A stretch of 64,000 nt of DNA from Areca catechu (lineage: Eukaryota; Streptophyta; Magnoliopsida; Arecales; Arecaceae). Made by a program: the position numbers and the translations under genes. The DNA lies in contig CM038047.1 in NCBI GenBank assembly GCA_021397845.1, positions 49,011,210 to 49,075,209 of the forward strand, written 5' to 3'. Below the pieces are notes generated by a model, which made no database searches, was not told the origin of the DNA, and saw only the letters and a program-made list of their open reading frames with translations. Below are positions 42,199 to 53,138 of the stretch, piece by piece; position 1 is the first letter of the stretch; each line of letters begins with the position of its first letter.

Positions 42199-43110
42199 AT
42201 GGTTTCTATGGATTCTTCTAGCCTTAAACCTGATAGATTTGATGGGAAGGGTTTTCTTAGATGGCAAGAACAAATGGAGGCCTGGTTAATTCATTAGGTC
42301 TAATTTCTGCCCTAGGTAAAATCCTTCCATTTGAAACCAATTCCCAAGGTTCCGATGCAACTTCTAAGTCTCCTGAAGAAGTAGATTATCACTGTAGGTT
42401 TAGAATATTGAGTTGTCTTTCAGACAACCTATATACAACCTATAGGAAATGCCAAATTTCTAAGAACTCTGGGGTGCTTTAGAAGATACCTATATCAGAG
42501 ATCATGAGGGGGCTATGAGATTTACCATTTCTGACTTTCATAACTTTAGAATGGTAGATAACCAACCAATCAATGACCAGATCCATCATTTCCAAAATCT
42601 TGTTCAAGAAATTCTTAGAGGAGGGTCTATCCTTGATGAAACTTATCAAGTTTCAAGTTTAATAGATAAACTTCCTCCATCGTGGAATCAATTTGCCAAA
42701 ATCTTAAAAGACTCAAACCTCCCTGACCTTTAGGTCTCTTCTTCAATCCATCAGGATCGAAGATCAATATAGACTTAGAGAGATTCAAGAAAATCAACTC
42801 AAGGCCAAAGTCAATCTTACCGAAGGTCAAAATCAAATACTAAAGGCCAGAACTCTAGAGATTACAATTCTAATTATAACCTAAGGGAAAAATTTTAAAG
42901 GAAAGGAAACATTTCCATCAAAACAATATCCATAGGCAGAATAACATAAATCCAAGGATCAAGGTGATGGAAGATTCTGCTTTGTCTGTGGAAGGGACAA
43001 TCATTTTGCTCCTCAATGTTTCTACCGGAAGAAGCAAAAGGTTGTCCATAAGAAGAAGAATGATACTAAGAACCAGAATCAATTCAAATCTCAGGTCAAT
43101 ATGATTGAAG
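42199..43110 (+). pseudogene. gag of element H
   Basis: The gene starts at ATG 42199 (MVSMDSSSLKPDRFDG, then FLRWQEQMEAWL), the usual copia Gag opening. A stop at 42295-42297 and frame changes follow. FRMVDNQPINDQIHHFQNLV and SSLIDKLPPSWNQFAKIL (42515-42733) are the central Gag helices. A zinc knuckle, CFVCGRDNHFAPQC (CX2CX4HX4C, about 42972-43013), and a Lys-rich tail close the domain. It is the particle and RNA-binding protein. No continuous frame remains. Confidence 0.88.
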
Positions 43111-43164
43111 GAGAATCATCTTCTTTTAGGTCAGTCTCCTTCACCCCTTCAATAAATCTAACAT

Positions 43165-43260
43165 ATTTTGATTACGAATGGTGGTTAGATACTGGTGCCA
43201 ATATCCATGTTTGCACTGATAAAATTTGGTTTTTCATCCTATCAGGGATCAAGTGAAAGA
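43165..43260 (+). pseudogene. Protease of element H
   Basis: YEWWLDTGANIHVCTDK carries the copia aspartic-protease active site DTGA. The remainder is in shifted frames, ending near VLRDVQHVPAIRRN-like sequence at about 43340-43385. Confidence 0.8.
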
Positions 43261-43459
43261 AGTGTAACAATGGGTGATGGAACAGCTGTCAAGTACTAGG
43301 ATCAGGTCACATCAATCTAAATTTATCTCAGGAAATCTTTGATTCTTCGTGATGTACAGCATGTTCCAGCAATTAGAAGAAACCTCATTAGTGGTTCTTT
43401 GCTTGTCCAGACAGGACTTAAAGTTGTATTAGAATCAATAAAGTTGTAATCTCCAGAGG

Positions 43460-44400
43460 AGATATGTTTATTGGCAAGGGCTTTGTATCTGAAGGATTGT
43501 TCAAATTAAGTGTAATAGCACCTGTTAATATCAATAAAATCTCTGTTTCTTCTTCTAAATCTACTGTGTTAAATTTTGAAGCTTGTGAAATTTGGCATGG
43601 CAGATTGGGTCATGTCAATCGTCGATCAATCAAGAAATGTCTGATCTTCTATTAATTCCTAAATTAAATTAGATCATAAATCAAAATGTGAAATCTGTGT
43701 ACAATCAAAACAACCTAGAAAACCATTCAAGCCAATAGAATTAGATATTCCCAATCTTAGAACTAATACATAGTGATGTTTGTGATTCTAATAGAGCTCT
43801 AACAGTGGAGGTAGTCGTTACTTTGTCACTTTCATAGATGACTTTTCTAAGTACTGTTACACTTATCTTCTAAAAACTAAGTATGAAGTTCTTAATAAAT
43901 TTAAATTTATAAGCAGAAGCTGAGAATCAGTTAGAAAAAAGGATTAAAATCCTTAGATCAGATCGAGGAGGCGAGTACACTTCAAATGAAATAAACCTTT
44001 TCTGTGAAAAAATGGAATAATTCATGAAGTCACTGCTCCCTATTCACCTCATCTAATGGTGTAGCAGAAAGAAGAACCGAACATTACTAGATATGATAAA
44101 TGCAATGATCATTAGTTCAGGTGTTCCAGAAAATTTATGGGAGAAGCTCTTCTCTCTGCTAATTACATCCTCAATAGAATACCTGCGAAAGATAAAGATA
44201 AAACCCCTTATGAAATTGGAAGGGTCACAAACCTAGACTTAGTTACTTTAGAGTTTGGGGTGCTTAGCTAAAGTTAGTATTCCTGAATCAAAAGATTAAA
44301 AATAGGTCCTAAGACCGTAGATGCCATATTTATTGGTTATTCGTTGGATAGTAATACCTATAGATTCCTTGTTATTAACTCAGAAATATCTTCAATATCA
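43460..44400 (+). pseudogene. Integrase of element H
   Basis: The GAG-pre-integrase zinc region reads CEIWHGRLGHVNRRSIKKC (about 43582-43640). The catalytic core has DRGGEYTSNE (about 43960-43990) and, in shifted frames, HEVTAPYSPH and NGVAERR. Then come LLDMINAMIISSGVPENLW (about 44085-44145) and NYILNRIP. The DDE-type acidic positions in these blocks are kept where readable. Integrase would insert element DNA. Small frame shifts break it. Confidence 0.87.
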
Positions 44401-44413
44401 AATAATATAATAA

Positions 44414-45500
44414 TTGAATCCAGAGATGCAACTTTCTTTGAAAATATTTTCCTATGAAAAAAGAGTGTCTTATCCAACGAATAATATTCCATCCTCTGCA
44501 TCCTCAGTTGCAGATTTACCTCATGAACCCGAATCTGAACCTGAACCTAGACGGAGTAAAAGAATTAGAACAGAAAAGAATTTTGGTGAAGGTTTTTTCA
44601 TATATTTAATTGAAGATACTCCTTCTACTTATTTAGAAGCTTTGTCTTCTCCTGATGCACCTTTTTGGAAAGAGGCAATCAATAGTGAGTTTGAATCTAT
44701 TATCGAAAATAATACGTGGATTCTTACTAATTTACCTCCTGGAAACAAACCTTTAGGATGTAAATGGATTTTCAAGAAGAAATGAGAACTGATGGAACAA
44801 TAGAAAAATATAAAGCTAGACTTGTTGTTCAGGGATTTGGTCAAAAGGGTGGTATAGATTTCTTTGACACATATTCTCCTGTTGCTCATATCTCCACTAT
44901 TAGAGTCATTCTAGCATTAGCTTCCATCTATAAACTTTACGTTCATCAAATGGATGTTAAAACTGCATTTTGCATGGTGATCTAGATGAAGAGATCTACA
45001 TGCATCAACCTGAAGGATTTTCTCTGTGCCAGGACAAGAAAATAAAGTCTGCAGGCTTGTAAATCTCTTTATGGATAAGCAAGCACCTAAGCAATGGCAT
45101 GAAAAATTTGACCAGTGATCTTATCCTACGGATTTCATATTAATGAATCCGATAATTGTCTTTATCAAAAACAAGTTAATGATCAATTCATCTTTCTATG
45201 TCTCTATGTTGATGACATTTTAATTCTTGCACCAGATTTGAATCTGGTTAATGGTATCAAGAATTTTCTGTCTCATCATTTCAATATGAAAGATTTAGGT
45301 AATGCTGACTTAATCCTTGGAATGAAAATCATTCGAACTGTCGAATCGATTAGTTTATCTCAATCTCATTATACTAACAAACTTATAGACAAATTGGATA
45401 TTCTAATTATTCAACAGTTTCTACACCTTTTGATCCATCTACTCATCTTACAAAGAACACTGGAATACCTATAAATCAAGAAAAATATGCACAAATTATT
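44414..45500 (+). pseudogene. Reverse transcriptase of element H
   Basis: The first frame (44414-44785) reads RRSKRIRTEKNFGEGF, then PDAPFWKEAINSEFES and PPGNKPLGCKWIFK. The next (44764-44985) reads KARLVVQGFGQKGGIDFFDTY and HQMDVKTAF, and 45115-45474 carries the catalytic box FLCLYVDDILIL followed by DLGNADLILGMKI. These are the standard copia RT blocks in order and well conserved. Three frame changes separate them, each explicable by one or two bases. Confidence 0.92.
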
Positions 45501-45509
45501 GGATCTCTA

Positions 45510-46113
45510 ATGTATTTATCCAACTGGACTAGGCCTGATATTGCTTTCACTATTTCTAGACTTAGTAGATATACATCTAACCCTAGTTCAATTCATTGGA
45601 ATGCATTAGAAAGAGTGTTCAGATACCTTAAAGGTACTATTGAGTATTCTCTATGCTTTACAGTTATCCAAATGTTCTTGAAGGTTTTGTGATGCAAATT
45701 GGATTTCTGACACCTTAGATGTCAAATCTACATCTGGCTATGTTTTTCTGCTAGGAGGTAGTGCCATATCGTGGCAATCAACTAAACAAACTATTTTAGC
45801 TAGGAGCACCATGGAAGCCGAGCTTATTGCTCTTGACTCTGCCTGTACTGAAGCAGAATGGTTAAAAGAGCTTCTTACTGAGATCTCTATATCTTCTCCT
45901 ATACCTCCAATTTCAATACATTGTGACTCTAGAGCTGCTATAGAATTTTGCAAAAAGAAGTTATAAATACTAAAGTAAGCAGACACATCAAATTAAGACA
46001 AAAGTCTGTTAAAAGAAAAGCAAAACTTCAAATTGTTTCCATAAGTCATGTAGCTACAGATAATAACCTTGCTGACTGTCTTACAAAAGGCTTAACAGGA
46101 CTAAGGTCCTGAT
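45510..46113 (+). pseudogene. RNase H of element H
   Basis: Pieces read MYLSNWTRPDIAFTISRLSRY, then the CDANWISD-type block near 45690, GSAISWQSTKQTILARSTMEAE and LIALDSACTEAEWLKELL, and IHCDSRAAIEF. After a frame change come KTRHI-like sequence and NLADCLTKGL at about 46065-46095, the normal end of a copia polyprotein. Acidic catalytic positions (D, E, D) appear conserved. It degrades the RNA strand of the cDNA hybrid. Confidence 0.9.
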
Positions 46114-46720
46114 GTCATCGAGGGGGATGGGGCTTAGCCAATAAAGGATCTTCCATCAGCGGGAACCCAACCTCTGTGATAGGAGCCCTTGAAGGAGGTT
46201 CAATGTGGTAAAAACAAACTGATTAGTTGATCAGGGAGCACATGTAGTTTATTTAGCAGGAGTCTCTGACTCTAGCCCATCCCTATGATGATTAGTGCTC
46301 CTATGTAGTGTTTAGGAAGAGTTATCTCTGAATGAGTCCCGAGAGGTATTCCTCGAGATGTGACACTACACACATCCTTGGAGGGACTCACCTATGTGAG
46401 AATATCCGTATACGGTCGCGGCTAGAGACATAGGCAATCTCTAGAAATTCTCATGAAACAAATCAAGATGCTTGCACACGGCCATTAATGTGCAAACCCA
46501 CGACATGAGCTTCTATACTGTGAGTATTATAGTAGAAATTTGATCTAACGGAACGTAGTTCAAGACCTGTTCACTCACTCCGCTCCTTTCAAATCAATAC
46601 TATCAATGCTAAGTGAAGTGAACTTTAAAGACACTTCATCAATTACACAATATATGTACCCAGCAGTCAATATCTTTCTATTATGTTCTACTTGATTATT
46701 TATAATAAGTGAATTTTGAG
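46114..46720 (+). other. 3' non-coding region of element H
   Basis: About 600 bp between the polyprotein end and the purine tract, without recognisable motif or open frame. Confidence 0.7.
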
Positions 46721-46733
46721 TTTTGAGGGAGAT
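46721..46733 (+). other. Polypurine tract of element H
   Basis: TTTTGAGGGAGAT directly before the 3' LTR start TGTTAGAGG. Confidence 0.75.
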
Positions 46734-47593
46734 TGTTAGAGGTTTGGAGGAAAAACCCAAAATTCCCTCCAAGCCATTCCTTTAGTCCCACATGGGAAAA
46801 GGAGAACATCCCAAAGACCCTTAAATGTGATCCCTCTTCCGTTTGGCCTTGTACCGTCTTGGGCCACTCACACGCGCGCGCGCGGCGCCCGGCCCGGCCC
46901 GGTTCGGTTCGGTTCGCATGCGCGGTCTGGTCCGGTTGCACGCGCGGCGTGGTGTGGTGTGTTTTTTTTTGCCCGATTTTCTTTTATTTTTTTCTTTCCG
47001 TTCGGACTGCATCGCGTCGCGTCTTCTCCAAACGTCGCGACTTCTGAAGAGCGGTCTTCTCCGAGCGTCGCGTCCTCCACCGTACCGCATCGCGTCTTCA
47101 CCGAGCAGTGTCTCTTCCTCACGGTGTTTCTCCATCTATAAAAGGATGGAGTCAGATCAGATATGCATCTTGACCGGACTCTCTCTCCCTCTCAATCTTT
47201 CTTTTTTTTTTTCCGATCTAGAACTCTCTTGCTTTCTAGGTTTTCATGTTTCTATTTTTTTTCTTTAATCTGGTTTTCACTGCTGGGCGAAGCCGTTGTC
47301 AGTCCCTTCACAGTCGTGCCTGCAGGAGGGATACCCGTTGTATCTTGGGGCAGAGTTCTCGGATTGAATCCTGCACGAGGGCCGAGAATCCTTAGGACAG
47401 TGCCTCTGCACGCCTCCGTCAGAAATCCTAAAACTCAATTTATGATTCATAGTATATGTTTATATTATTGTTTTACATAGGACAGATTCATTGTATTACT
47501 GTTCTATATAGTACTGTTTAGTGTTTTAGGATAATATAGGTAGATTTACATTTATTGTTTCTACTTTTATTTCACAGTATTCTATTTACAACA
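46734..47593 (+). repeat. 3' LTR of element H
   Basis: 860 bp. Same ends as the 5' LTR, longer by ~50 bp through expansion of CGGCC/CGGTT-type repeats near 46870-46960. Confidence 0.93.
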
Positions 47594-48015
47594 CCAAGAA
47601 GGCAGACCAACCTGAAGGCCGACCAACCTGAAGCTAAGGTCCGAACCGATCCACTGAAGCTAAGGTCCGAACCGATCCATTGAAGCTGAGGTCCGAACCG
47701 ATTCATTGAAGCTGAGGTCCGAACGACGCACTTCTGCTAAGGTACGACTGACCCACTTCAAGGATGTCTCGACGAACACCCTCTTCGGACGACCGACTGG
47801 CCCTCCCAGTCGGCGTCCGACCGACTCACCCCGGACCCGAAGAATTCCAGATACCCCTTATGTTACAACAGAATCCTGCCACGGCAGCAGCACTGCTCCA
47901 CTACTCACACGACGCCGCCCTGTCCGGGTGCCATGTGGCCACTCTCCAGATACTCCTTGGGGCAAATCGGTATTTCTCGACCTCCTCCCTAACAGATTTT
48001 GGTGCTATTCCATGC

Positions 48016-48025
48016 CTATATAAGG
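48016..48025 (+). promoter_or_regulatory. TATA box of element I left LTR
   Basis: CTATATAAGG, identical at 49730-49739 in the right LTR. Confidence 0.7.
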
Positions 48026-48110
48026 TATAGCAAGGCAGACCCCAGGTAACTCTCAGAACCCATTTCTTTTAATTATGGGTCTTCTCATCTCGTCTCCCCA
48101 CCCTTTGGTA

Positions 48111-48137
48111 GATGGAGAGTCCCCCAAGCTCTCCATC
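48111..48137 (+). other. Leader hairpin in the LTR of element I
   Basis: GATGGAGAG and CTCTCCATC, perfect 9-bp arms around the loop TCCCCCAAG. The hairpin begins ~85 bp after the TATA box. The identical 27 bp occurs at 49826-49852, and a weaker version occurs in element J. Confidence 0.8.
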
Positions 48138-48286
48138 TCAGAGGTCTTTCGTTCCCCACGATCGTCCCACTGACTTGATCATCGAGTGTTTTCACCGAAT
48201 ACCCGGCACAAGGCATTCTCTATTTTGTAGGATCCCGGAGAGGAAGAACAAGGAAGAGGTCCGACCCCAGTGATTCAGCATCAACA

Positions 48287-48305
48287 GATTGGCACTAGAG
48301 GAAGG
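48287..48305 (+). other. Primer-binding site of element I
   Basis: GATTGGCACTAGAGGAAGG directly after the LTR. It is a diverged form of the site in A, B and J. Confidence 0.7.
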
Positions 48306-49261
48306 GCTGAACCTCCGCTTCGACCACTGCCAGCACAGATCCTGCTCCAGCCCGAGGTCACCTGCACGCGTTTGGATGCCCCTGCGTCAGCTCCGCACGT
48401 CCGCAAGCCCCCACGGTCACCTCCGCTCAGTCTGGATGCCCCGCGCGCTCCAGGCTCGCACCCTCGTGCGCTCCCAGGCCGTCTCCGCGCCAGGCCCGCA
48501 CCCCCATGGTATCTTCCAGCGGCTGTCTCCGCACCAGGCTCGCGCCCCCCACGCGCTCCGAGGCCGTCTCGTTGCAGGCCCGCACCCCGTACGCTCCCAG
48601 CCGTCTCCGCGCAGGCCCGCACCCCTACGCGCTCCCCGACCGTCTCTGCGCTCCTGCGGCCTACTCCACACCAGGCCCGCGCCCCCGCGGCATCTTCCCG
48701 CGACCGTCGACCATCTCCGTGCCAGGCCCGTGCCCCTGCACTCTTCCCGCGGCCGTCAGACATCTCTGCGCGCCCTTGCGCTCTTCCCACGACCGTCGGA
48801 CGTCTCCGCACCACTGCGCGCTCCCCACGCCATCTCCGTGCCCCACGGTCGACCTGCTCCATGCCAGGTCCAACCCGCGGTCGACCTGCTCCATGCCAGG
48901 TCCAAACCGCGGTCGTCTCCATGCCCCCGCGTGCTCCCACGGTCCGTCTGGTTCCATCCCAGGTACGTTTCTCGAAATGCAGGTACAAAGAAGATCCGGA
49001 TAACAATCCGATGCATAAAGTAGTGCATCGACAGTGCCCCAAGAAGGCTCTGCCCTGGCTTGCTTCTGCCCATCTCAGGCATGCTCTTCTCAGCCCATGT
49101 GTTGCAAAGGAGCAGTACCCCGGTCAGTATCCTAAATCAGGAAATAGTCACAAGCAGCATGACCGAGCAGATCCACTATCTTCTTCCATATCTCCCTTCA
49201 ATAATGGGTGCATTTAATGTCGCTCTCGCCCTTTGAGGGTGTGAACCCTTCCAAAGGCCAA
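48306..49261 (+). other. GC-rich non-coding interior of element I
   Basis: Short degenerate repeats (CAGGCCCGCACCCC, CGTCTCCGCG, TCCATGCCAGGTCCAA) dominate 48360-48960. Long frames are open on both strands here (315 codons plus, 253 codons minus). They are Ala/Pro/Arg-rich with no motif, as expected from repeats without A/T-rich stop codons. No gag or pol is present. Confidence 0.75.
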
Positions 49262-49277
49262 GAGCAAGGGGGGCCAC
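49262..49277 (+). other. Polypurine tract of element I
   Basis: GAGCAAGGGGGGCCAC directly before the LTR start TGTTACAC. Confidence 0.75.
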
Positions 49278-50003
49278 TGTTACACAAATGGCCGACCACC
49301 TAGAAGGCCTACCAACCTGAAGCTGAGGTCCGAACCGATCCACTGAAGCTGAGGTCCGAACCGACCCACTAAAGGAGAGGTCCGAACGACCCACTTCTAC
49401 TGAGGTACGATTGACCCACTTTTGCTGAGGTACGACTGACCCACTTCTGCTGAGGTACGGCTGACCCACTTCAAGGATGTCTCGACGGACACTCCTCTTC
49501 GGACGATCGACTCGCCCTCCCAATCGGCGTCCGACCGACTCACTCCACCCCGGAGAATTTCAGAAACCCCTTTTGTTACAGCATATCCTGTCACGGTAGC
49601 AGCACTGCTCCACTACTCTCCCACGATGCCGCCCTGTCCGGGCACCACGTGGCCACTCTCCAGATCCTCTTGGGGGCAAATCGGTCTTTCTCGATCTCCT
49701 TCCTAATAGATTTTGGCGCTATTCCACGCCTATATAAGGCACAGCAAGGTAGACCCCAGGTAACTCTCAAAACCCATCTCTTTTAATTATGGGTCTTCTC
49801 TTCTAGTCTCCCCCACCCTCTGGCAGATGGAGAGTCCCCCAAGCTCTCCATCTCAAAGGTCTTTCGTTCCCCACGATCATCCCACTGACTTGATCGTCGG
49901 AGTGTCTTTGCCGGAATCCCCGGCACAAGGCATTCCTTGTTTTGTAGGATCTCGGAGAGGAAGAGTAAGGAAGAGGTCCGATCCCGGTGATTCTGCAGCA
50001 ACA
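49278..50003 (+). repeat. Right LTR of element I
   Basis: About 726 bp, TGTTAC...GCAACA, followed by the CCTTT duplication. Confidence 0.9.
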
Positions 50004-50008
50004 CCTTT

Positions 50009-50157
50009 ATTCATTTATACTTTTTTGGGTGAATACCTTTTATATTTAGATTGCTCGGGTGCTAATTGGTCTATTGGAATGTAACTGTTAGTTGATTAAC
50101 AAACTTTAATCTATCATGCTTGCTTATAATTTCGTAGGCAATGTTGAGTATAGCTTG
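50009..50157. other. AT-rich spacer between elements I and J
   Basis: Part of the old insertion site of I; nothing else is seen. Its last five bases (GCTTG) would be the left target-site duplication of J, whose partner lies outside the window. Confidence 0.5.
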
Positions 50158-52639
50158 TGTTGCCGCCTAGATCGTCGTGGCCGGTAGCTCTTGCGTGGCC
50201 TAGGTGAGTGGGCTCCGTGCCAGCGTCACCGGGCTCATTGGTCGGAGACGATCAAGGGAAACATAATCGTAGTTGGGATGAAAGGGCTTGGTACTATAGT
50301 GGCCCTCCTGTGGTCTCTCCGTGAGGAGTAATCTTCCTCTTTATTGTCCCTCCACCGGGCGATACCTGCAAAATAGGGGAGACCTACATCGGGGATTCCG
50401 GCAAAGGCACTCCGACGATCAAGTCAGCGGGACGATCGAAGGAAATAAGGGACCTCTGAGATGGAGAGCTTGGGGGACTCTCCTCTACCAGAGGGTGATA
50501 AACAATGCAAGAATGAAGAGAGTGCGTTGTCTCTTACCCCTCTTACCTCTTCCCGCTGCTCTTATGTAGACGAGCGGCTCTTGGTGTTCAGAGGAGCACG
50601 TTCTTCTTGGTATAGGCCTGTGAAGCTTCTGCAGACCTGGGAGGCTTAGGTAGGTTGGTCAACTTCCCCTTTCTTGATGGTTCAGGAGGTTGGGAGGAGC
50701 ACAGCGCCTCGGATGTGGCGCTATTCACTAGTTAGTGTAAACGGTAGCTTAGGAAACTTAAATGCAAACCTTTCTTTGTAGGCGGCGCGTGTCAGGCGGC
50801 GTATCATAGGACCCACGTGGAGGGGGATCCATGGAAAGAGCACCGGGCCCATGTGGATGGGCCTCTCAGGAAACATGCTGGGCCCACGTGAGTGAGACCG
50901 AACTGCGTGGTGCTCCCAGTGACCGAGCTGGGCTGTGATGCCAAGTGCCGGGCTAGCCGGGACACCGCTTCAAGTTGCCATGCGGGCATGCGGACCGAGA
51001 GAAGGCCCGTGGGGGCCTTCATGCACGCTGATCGAGGCGACGTGCAAGGCCCCATGCACGTAGGCGCGGACCCATGCGTGCGGTTGAGGTTGCATCGGAC
51101 CGGAGCCGGGGGAACTGGGCCACAGGAGCCGGATCACTGCGGGCGTGCCGCGAGCGCACTGCGAGCGTGCCGAGCTTGGCCAGAACTGAAGGAGCCGGGG
51201 CTCGGGGGCCCTCTGCCCTGGACGTGCTGCGATGCGGAGCTCGAAGGTGTCGAGCCGGGGCGCTCCTGGGAGGTTGGTGGAGCCTCGCGGGGCACTGCCG
51301 GGGTGCCGGTGCAGGGCCGAAGCCGGACCGGGCGAAGTCAGTGGAACCAAACCCTTGTTGGACGGGAGCACGTGGAGCCAGATATGGAGCTTGGGCGGTG
51401 CAGAGGTTGGCTGGAAGCTGGAGGAGCCGGGGGACCCGTCACCGGGCTCGGAGGCGCCGGGGTACCCGCGCCGGGCCTAGAGGCGCCGAGCCTGCACGCC
51501 GGAGAAGCCGGAGGTGCCGCGTGCACTGGGGCGTGCCGCGCCAGAGAAGCAGAAGGCACCGAGTGCACTGGGGCGTGCCGCGCCGGGCTCGGACGAGCTG
51601 GGGGACCTGTCACTGGGCTCAGAGGCACCGAGCCTGTCGCACCGGAGAAGCCGGAGGCGCCGGGTGCACTGGGGCATGCCGTGCCAGAGAGCAGAAGGCG
51701 CCGGGTGCACTGGGGCGTGCCGCGCCGGGCTCGGATGAGCTGGGGGACCTGCCACCGGGCTTGGAGGTGCCGAGCCTGTCGCGCCGGAGAAGCCAGAGGT
51801 GCCGAGCCTGTCGCGCCGGAGAAGCCAGAGGCACCGGGTGCACTGGGGCGTGCCACGCCGGAGAAGCTGAAGGCGCCGGTGCACGCCATGCCGGCATAGG
51901 GGCACCGGAGCGGCGAACTCGGGGATGCCAGGGTGCTACGCCAGGCTCGGAGGTGCTGAGTGTGCCGCCACCGAGCTCGGAGGCGTCGGGCGTGCTGCTG
52001 CCTGGCTCGGAGGCACCGGGGGGGCCGCGTCGTGCCGGGCATGGAGGCGTCGGGCAGTGCTCGTGCGGCAGGGCCGGAGCCGAAGCTTGGGGCGGTGCAG
52101 AGCCGGGCTGGGGGCCAGCCTTCGTGCCGTGGGAGAGGTCGGGCGGAGCCACGCGGGTCGCTGCCGGGGTGCCGTCGGGCCGAACTGGACCGGACGAGGG
52201 CCGCGCCGGGCTCGGAGGCTCCCGGACTGTGCCTTGCTGGGCACGGAGGTTCTTGGATGGTGCAGTGCCGGAGCCAAGGAGAGGCCGGGGCGTGCGAAGT
52301 CGAGCTGGGGGCCGGCCTTCGCGCCATGGGCGAGGTCGGGCGGAGCCACGCGGGTCGTTGCCGGGGTGCCGTGGTCGAGCCGAGCTGGACTCGACGGCCG
52401 AAGTGAGGTCGAGGTACTGAGGTTTCCCATCGAGGTGGGGCCGAGCCGAGCTGGGCCAAATCGCCACGTGGCCGAAGTGGGGCCGAGCCGAGCTAGGCTG
52501 AACCGCCACATGGCCGAAGTGGGGCCGAGCCGAGCTGGGCTGAACCGCCACATGGCCAAAGTGGAGAAGTACGTGGCCACGCCAGCCTCCAAGGAGGGCG
52601 CGTGTCAGGGCCGAATGGATCTTGTTTACTACTATAACA
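50158..52639 (-). repeat. 3' LTR of element J
   Basis: On the minus strand it starts TGTTATAGTAGTAAAC after the purine tract and ends GGCGGCAACA. The ~2.5 kb includes a GC-rich repeat field (51080-52570). The right boundary rests on the PPT and TG...CA rule, since the partner LTR is cut. Confidence 0.7.
51080..52570 (-). repeat. GC-rich degenerate tandem repeats in the LTR of element J
   Basis: Irregular copies of GCCGGGCTCGGAGG and CGCCGGAGAAGCC-type units fill the region. The end (about 52434-52570) has three ~43-bp units with GGGGCCGAGCCGAGCTGGGC. Frames of 330-450 codons are open on both strands and have no domain. Confidence 0.85.
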
Positions 52640-52654
52640 GATGCCCCACTCCCT
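52640..52654 (-). other. Polypurine tract of element J
   Basis: On the minus strand AGGGAGTGGGGCATC directly before the LTR start TGTTATAG. Confidence 0.65.
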
Positions 52655-53138
52655 GAGTCCAAAACGTCTTCGTTTTGGATAAAGGGAGTATTATCACCCA
52701 TTCAGCTCTGCACCTTAGCGGGCTCTGTATCGACTGCAAGAAGTTAGTTGCTAAATGAAACTGAACTTACCAGAGGTTATCTGTTGGTCTTTGAAGGCCT
52801 AGGTGAAGGCATCAAGTCTGGCTGTCCTTTTCACGAATAGGGAACGTCCTACAACACAACTTAAAAGGTGTTGTCTTCGAAACTTACTTGCCTGTAGGTG
52901 TTTTTACCTTGAGTTAGGTGTTTCAGTTCTTCTTTGACCAGGTAGAAGGTGGTACCATGGAGGCATAGATTGGTGAGGTGTATAACTTGGGTGCTCACAT
53001 ATATGACCGGGCATATAGTTCAGGTGGCCGAGCTTAGAATATCTGTCGGAACCTTTGATGAAGGTATTGAAGTTGCCAGAAGATAGGAGCCATCTCGGAT
53101 GAGGAAGCCCAAGGAGTTGGAGAGAGAAATTGACTCCG
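52655..53138 (-). other. Interior of element J, no gene seen
   Basis: Moderate-GC sequence without recognisable motifs. Confidence 0.5.

Larger units (their letters stand above)
41230..47593 (+). mobile_element. Element H: complete Ty1/copia retrotransposon
   Basis: LTRs at 41230-42039 and 46734-47593 share TGTTAG...ACAACA ends, and the element is flanked by CCAAG on both sides. The interior holds gag, protease, integrase, RT and RNase H in copia order on the plus strand. A ~600-bp non-coding stretch lies between the RNase H end (~46110) and the PPT (46721-46733). The genes are broken mostly by single-base shifts. The LTRs are very similar but differ in the length of GC-rich short repeats. 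Confidence 0.95.
47594..48286 (+). repeat. Left LTR of element I, main part
   Basis: It aligns with 49290-50003 of the right LTR. It begins with short AGGTCCGAACCGA repeats (47630-47730), has a TATA box CTATATAAGG (48016-48025), a hairpin (48111-48137), the U5 block and an acceptor-like TATTTTGTAG|G (to 48230), and ends ATCAACA. Confidence 0.9.
41203..50003 (+). mobile_element. Element I: non-autonomous TAT-like LTR element, split by copia H
   Basis: The left LTR is in two parts (41203-41229 and 47594-48286) around element H. The right LTR is 49278-50003. PBS (48287-48305) and PPT (49262-49277) are at their expected places. The 991-bp interior is GC-rich and has no gag or pol. A 5-bp target-site duplication flanks it. 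The PBS and U5 block match elements A, B and J. Its own length without H is ~2.4 kb. Movement would need proteins from an autonomous relative. Confidence 0.88.

Noticed and set aside
48270..49217. 315-codon plus frame and 253-codon minus frame in element I
   Set aside because: Low-complexity frames from GC-rich short repeats on both strands, in a non-coding LTR-element interior.
50892..52701. Very long open frames (335, 448 codons plus; 360, 373 codons minus)
   Set aside because: They lie in GC-rich tandem repeats of the J LTR, are open on both strands at once, are Ala/Gly/Arg/Pro-rich and contain no domain.
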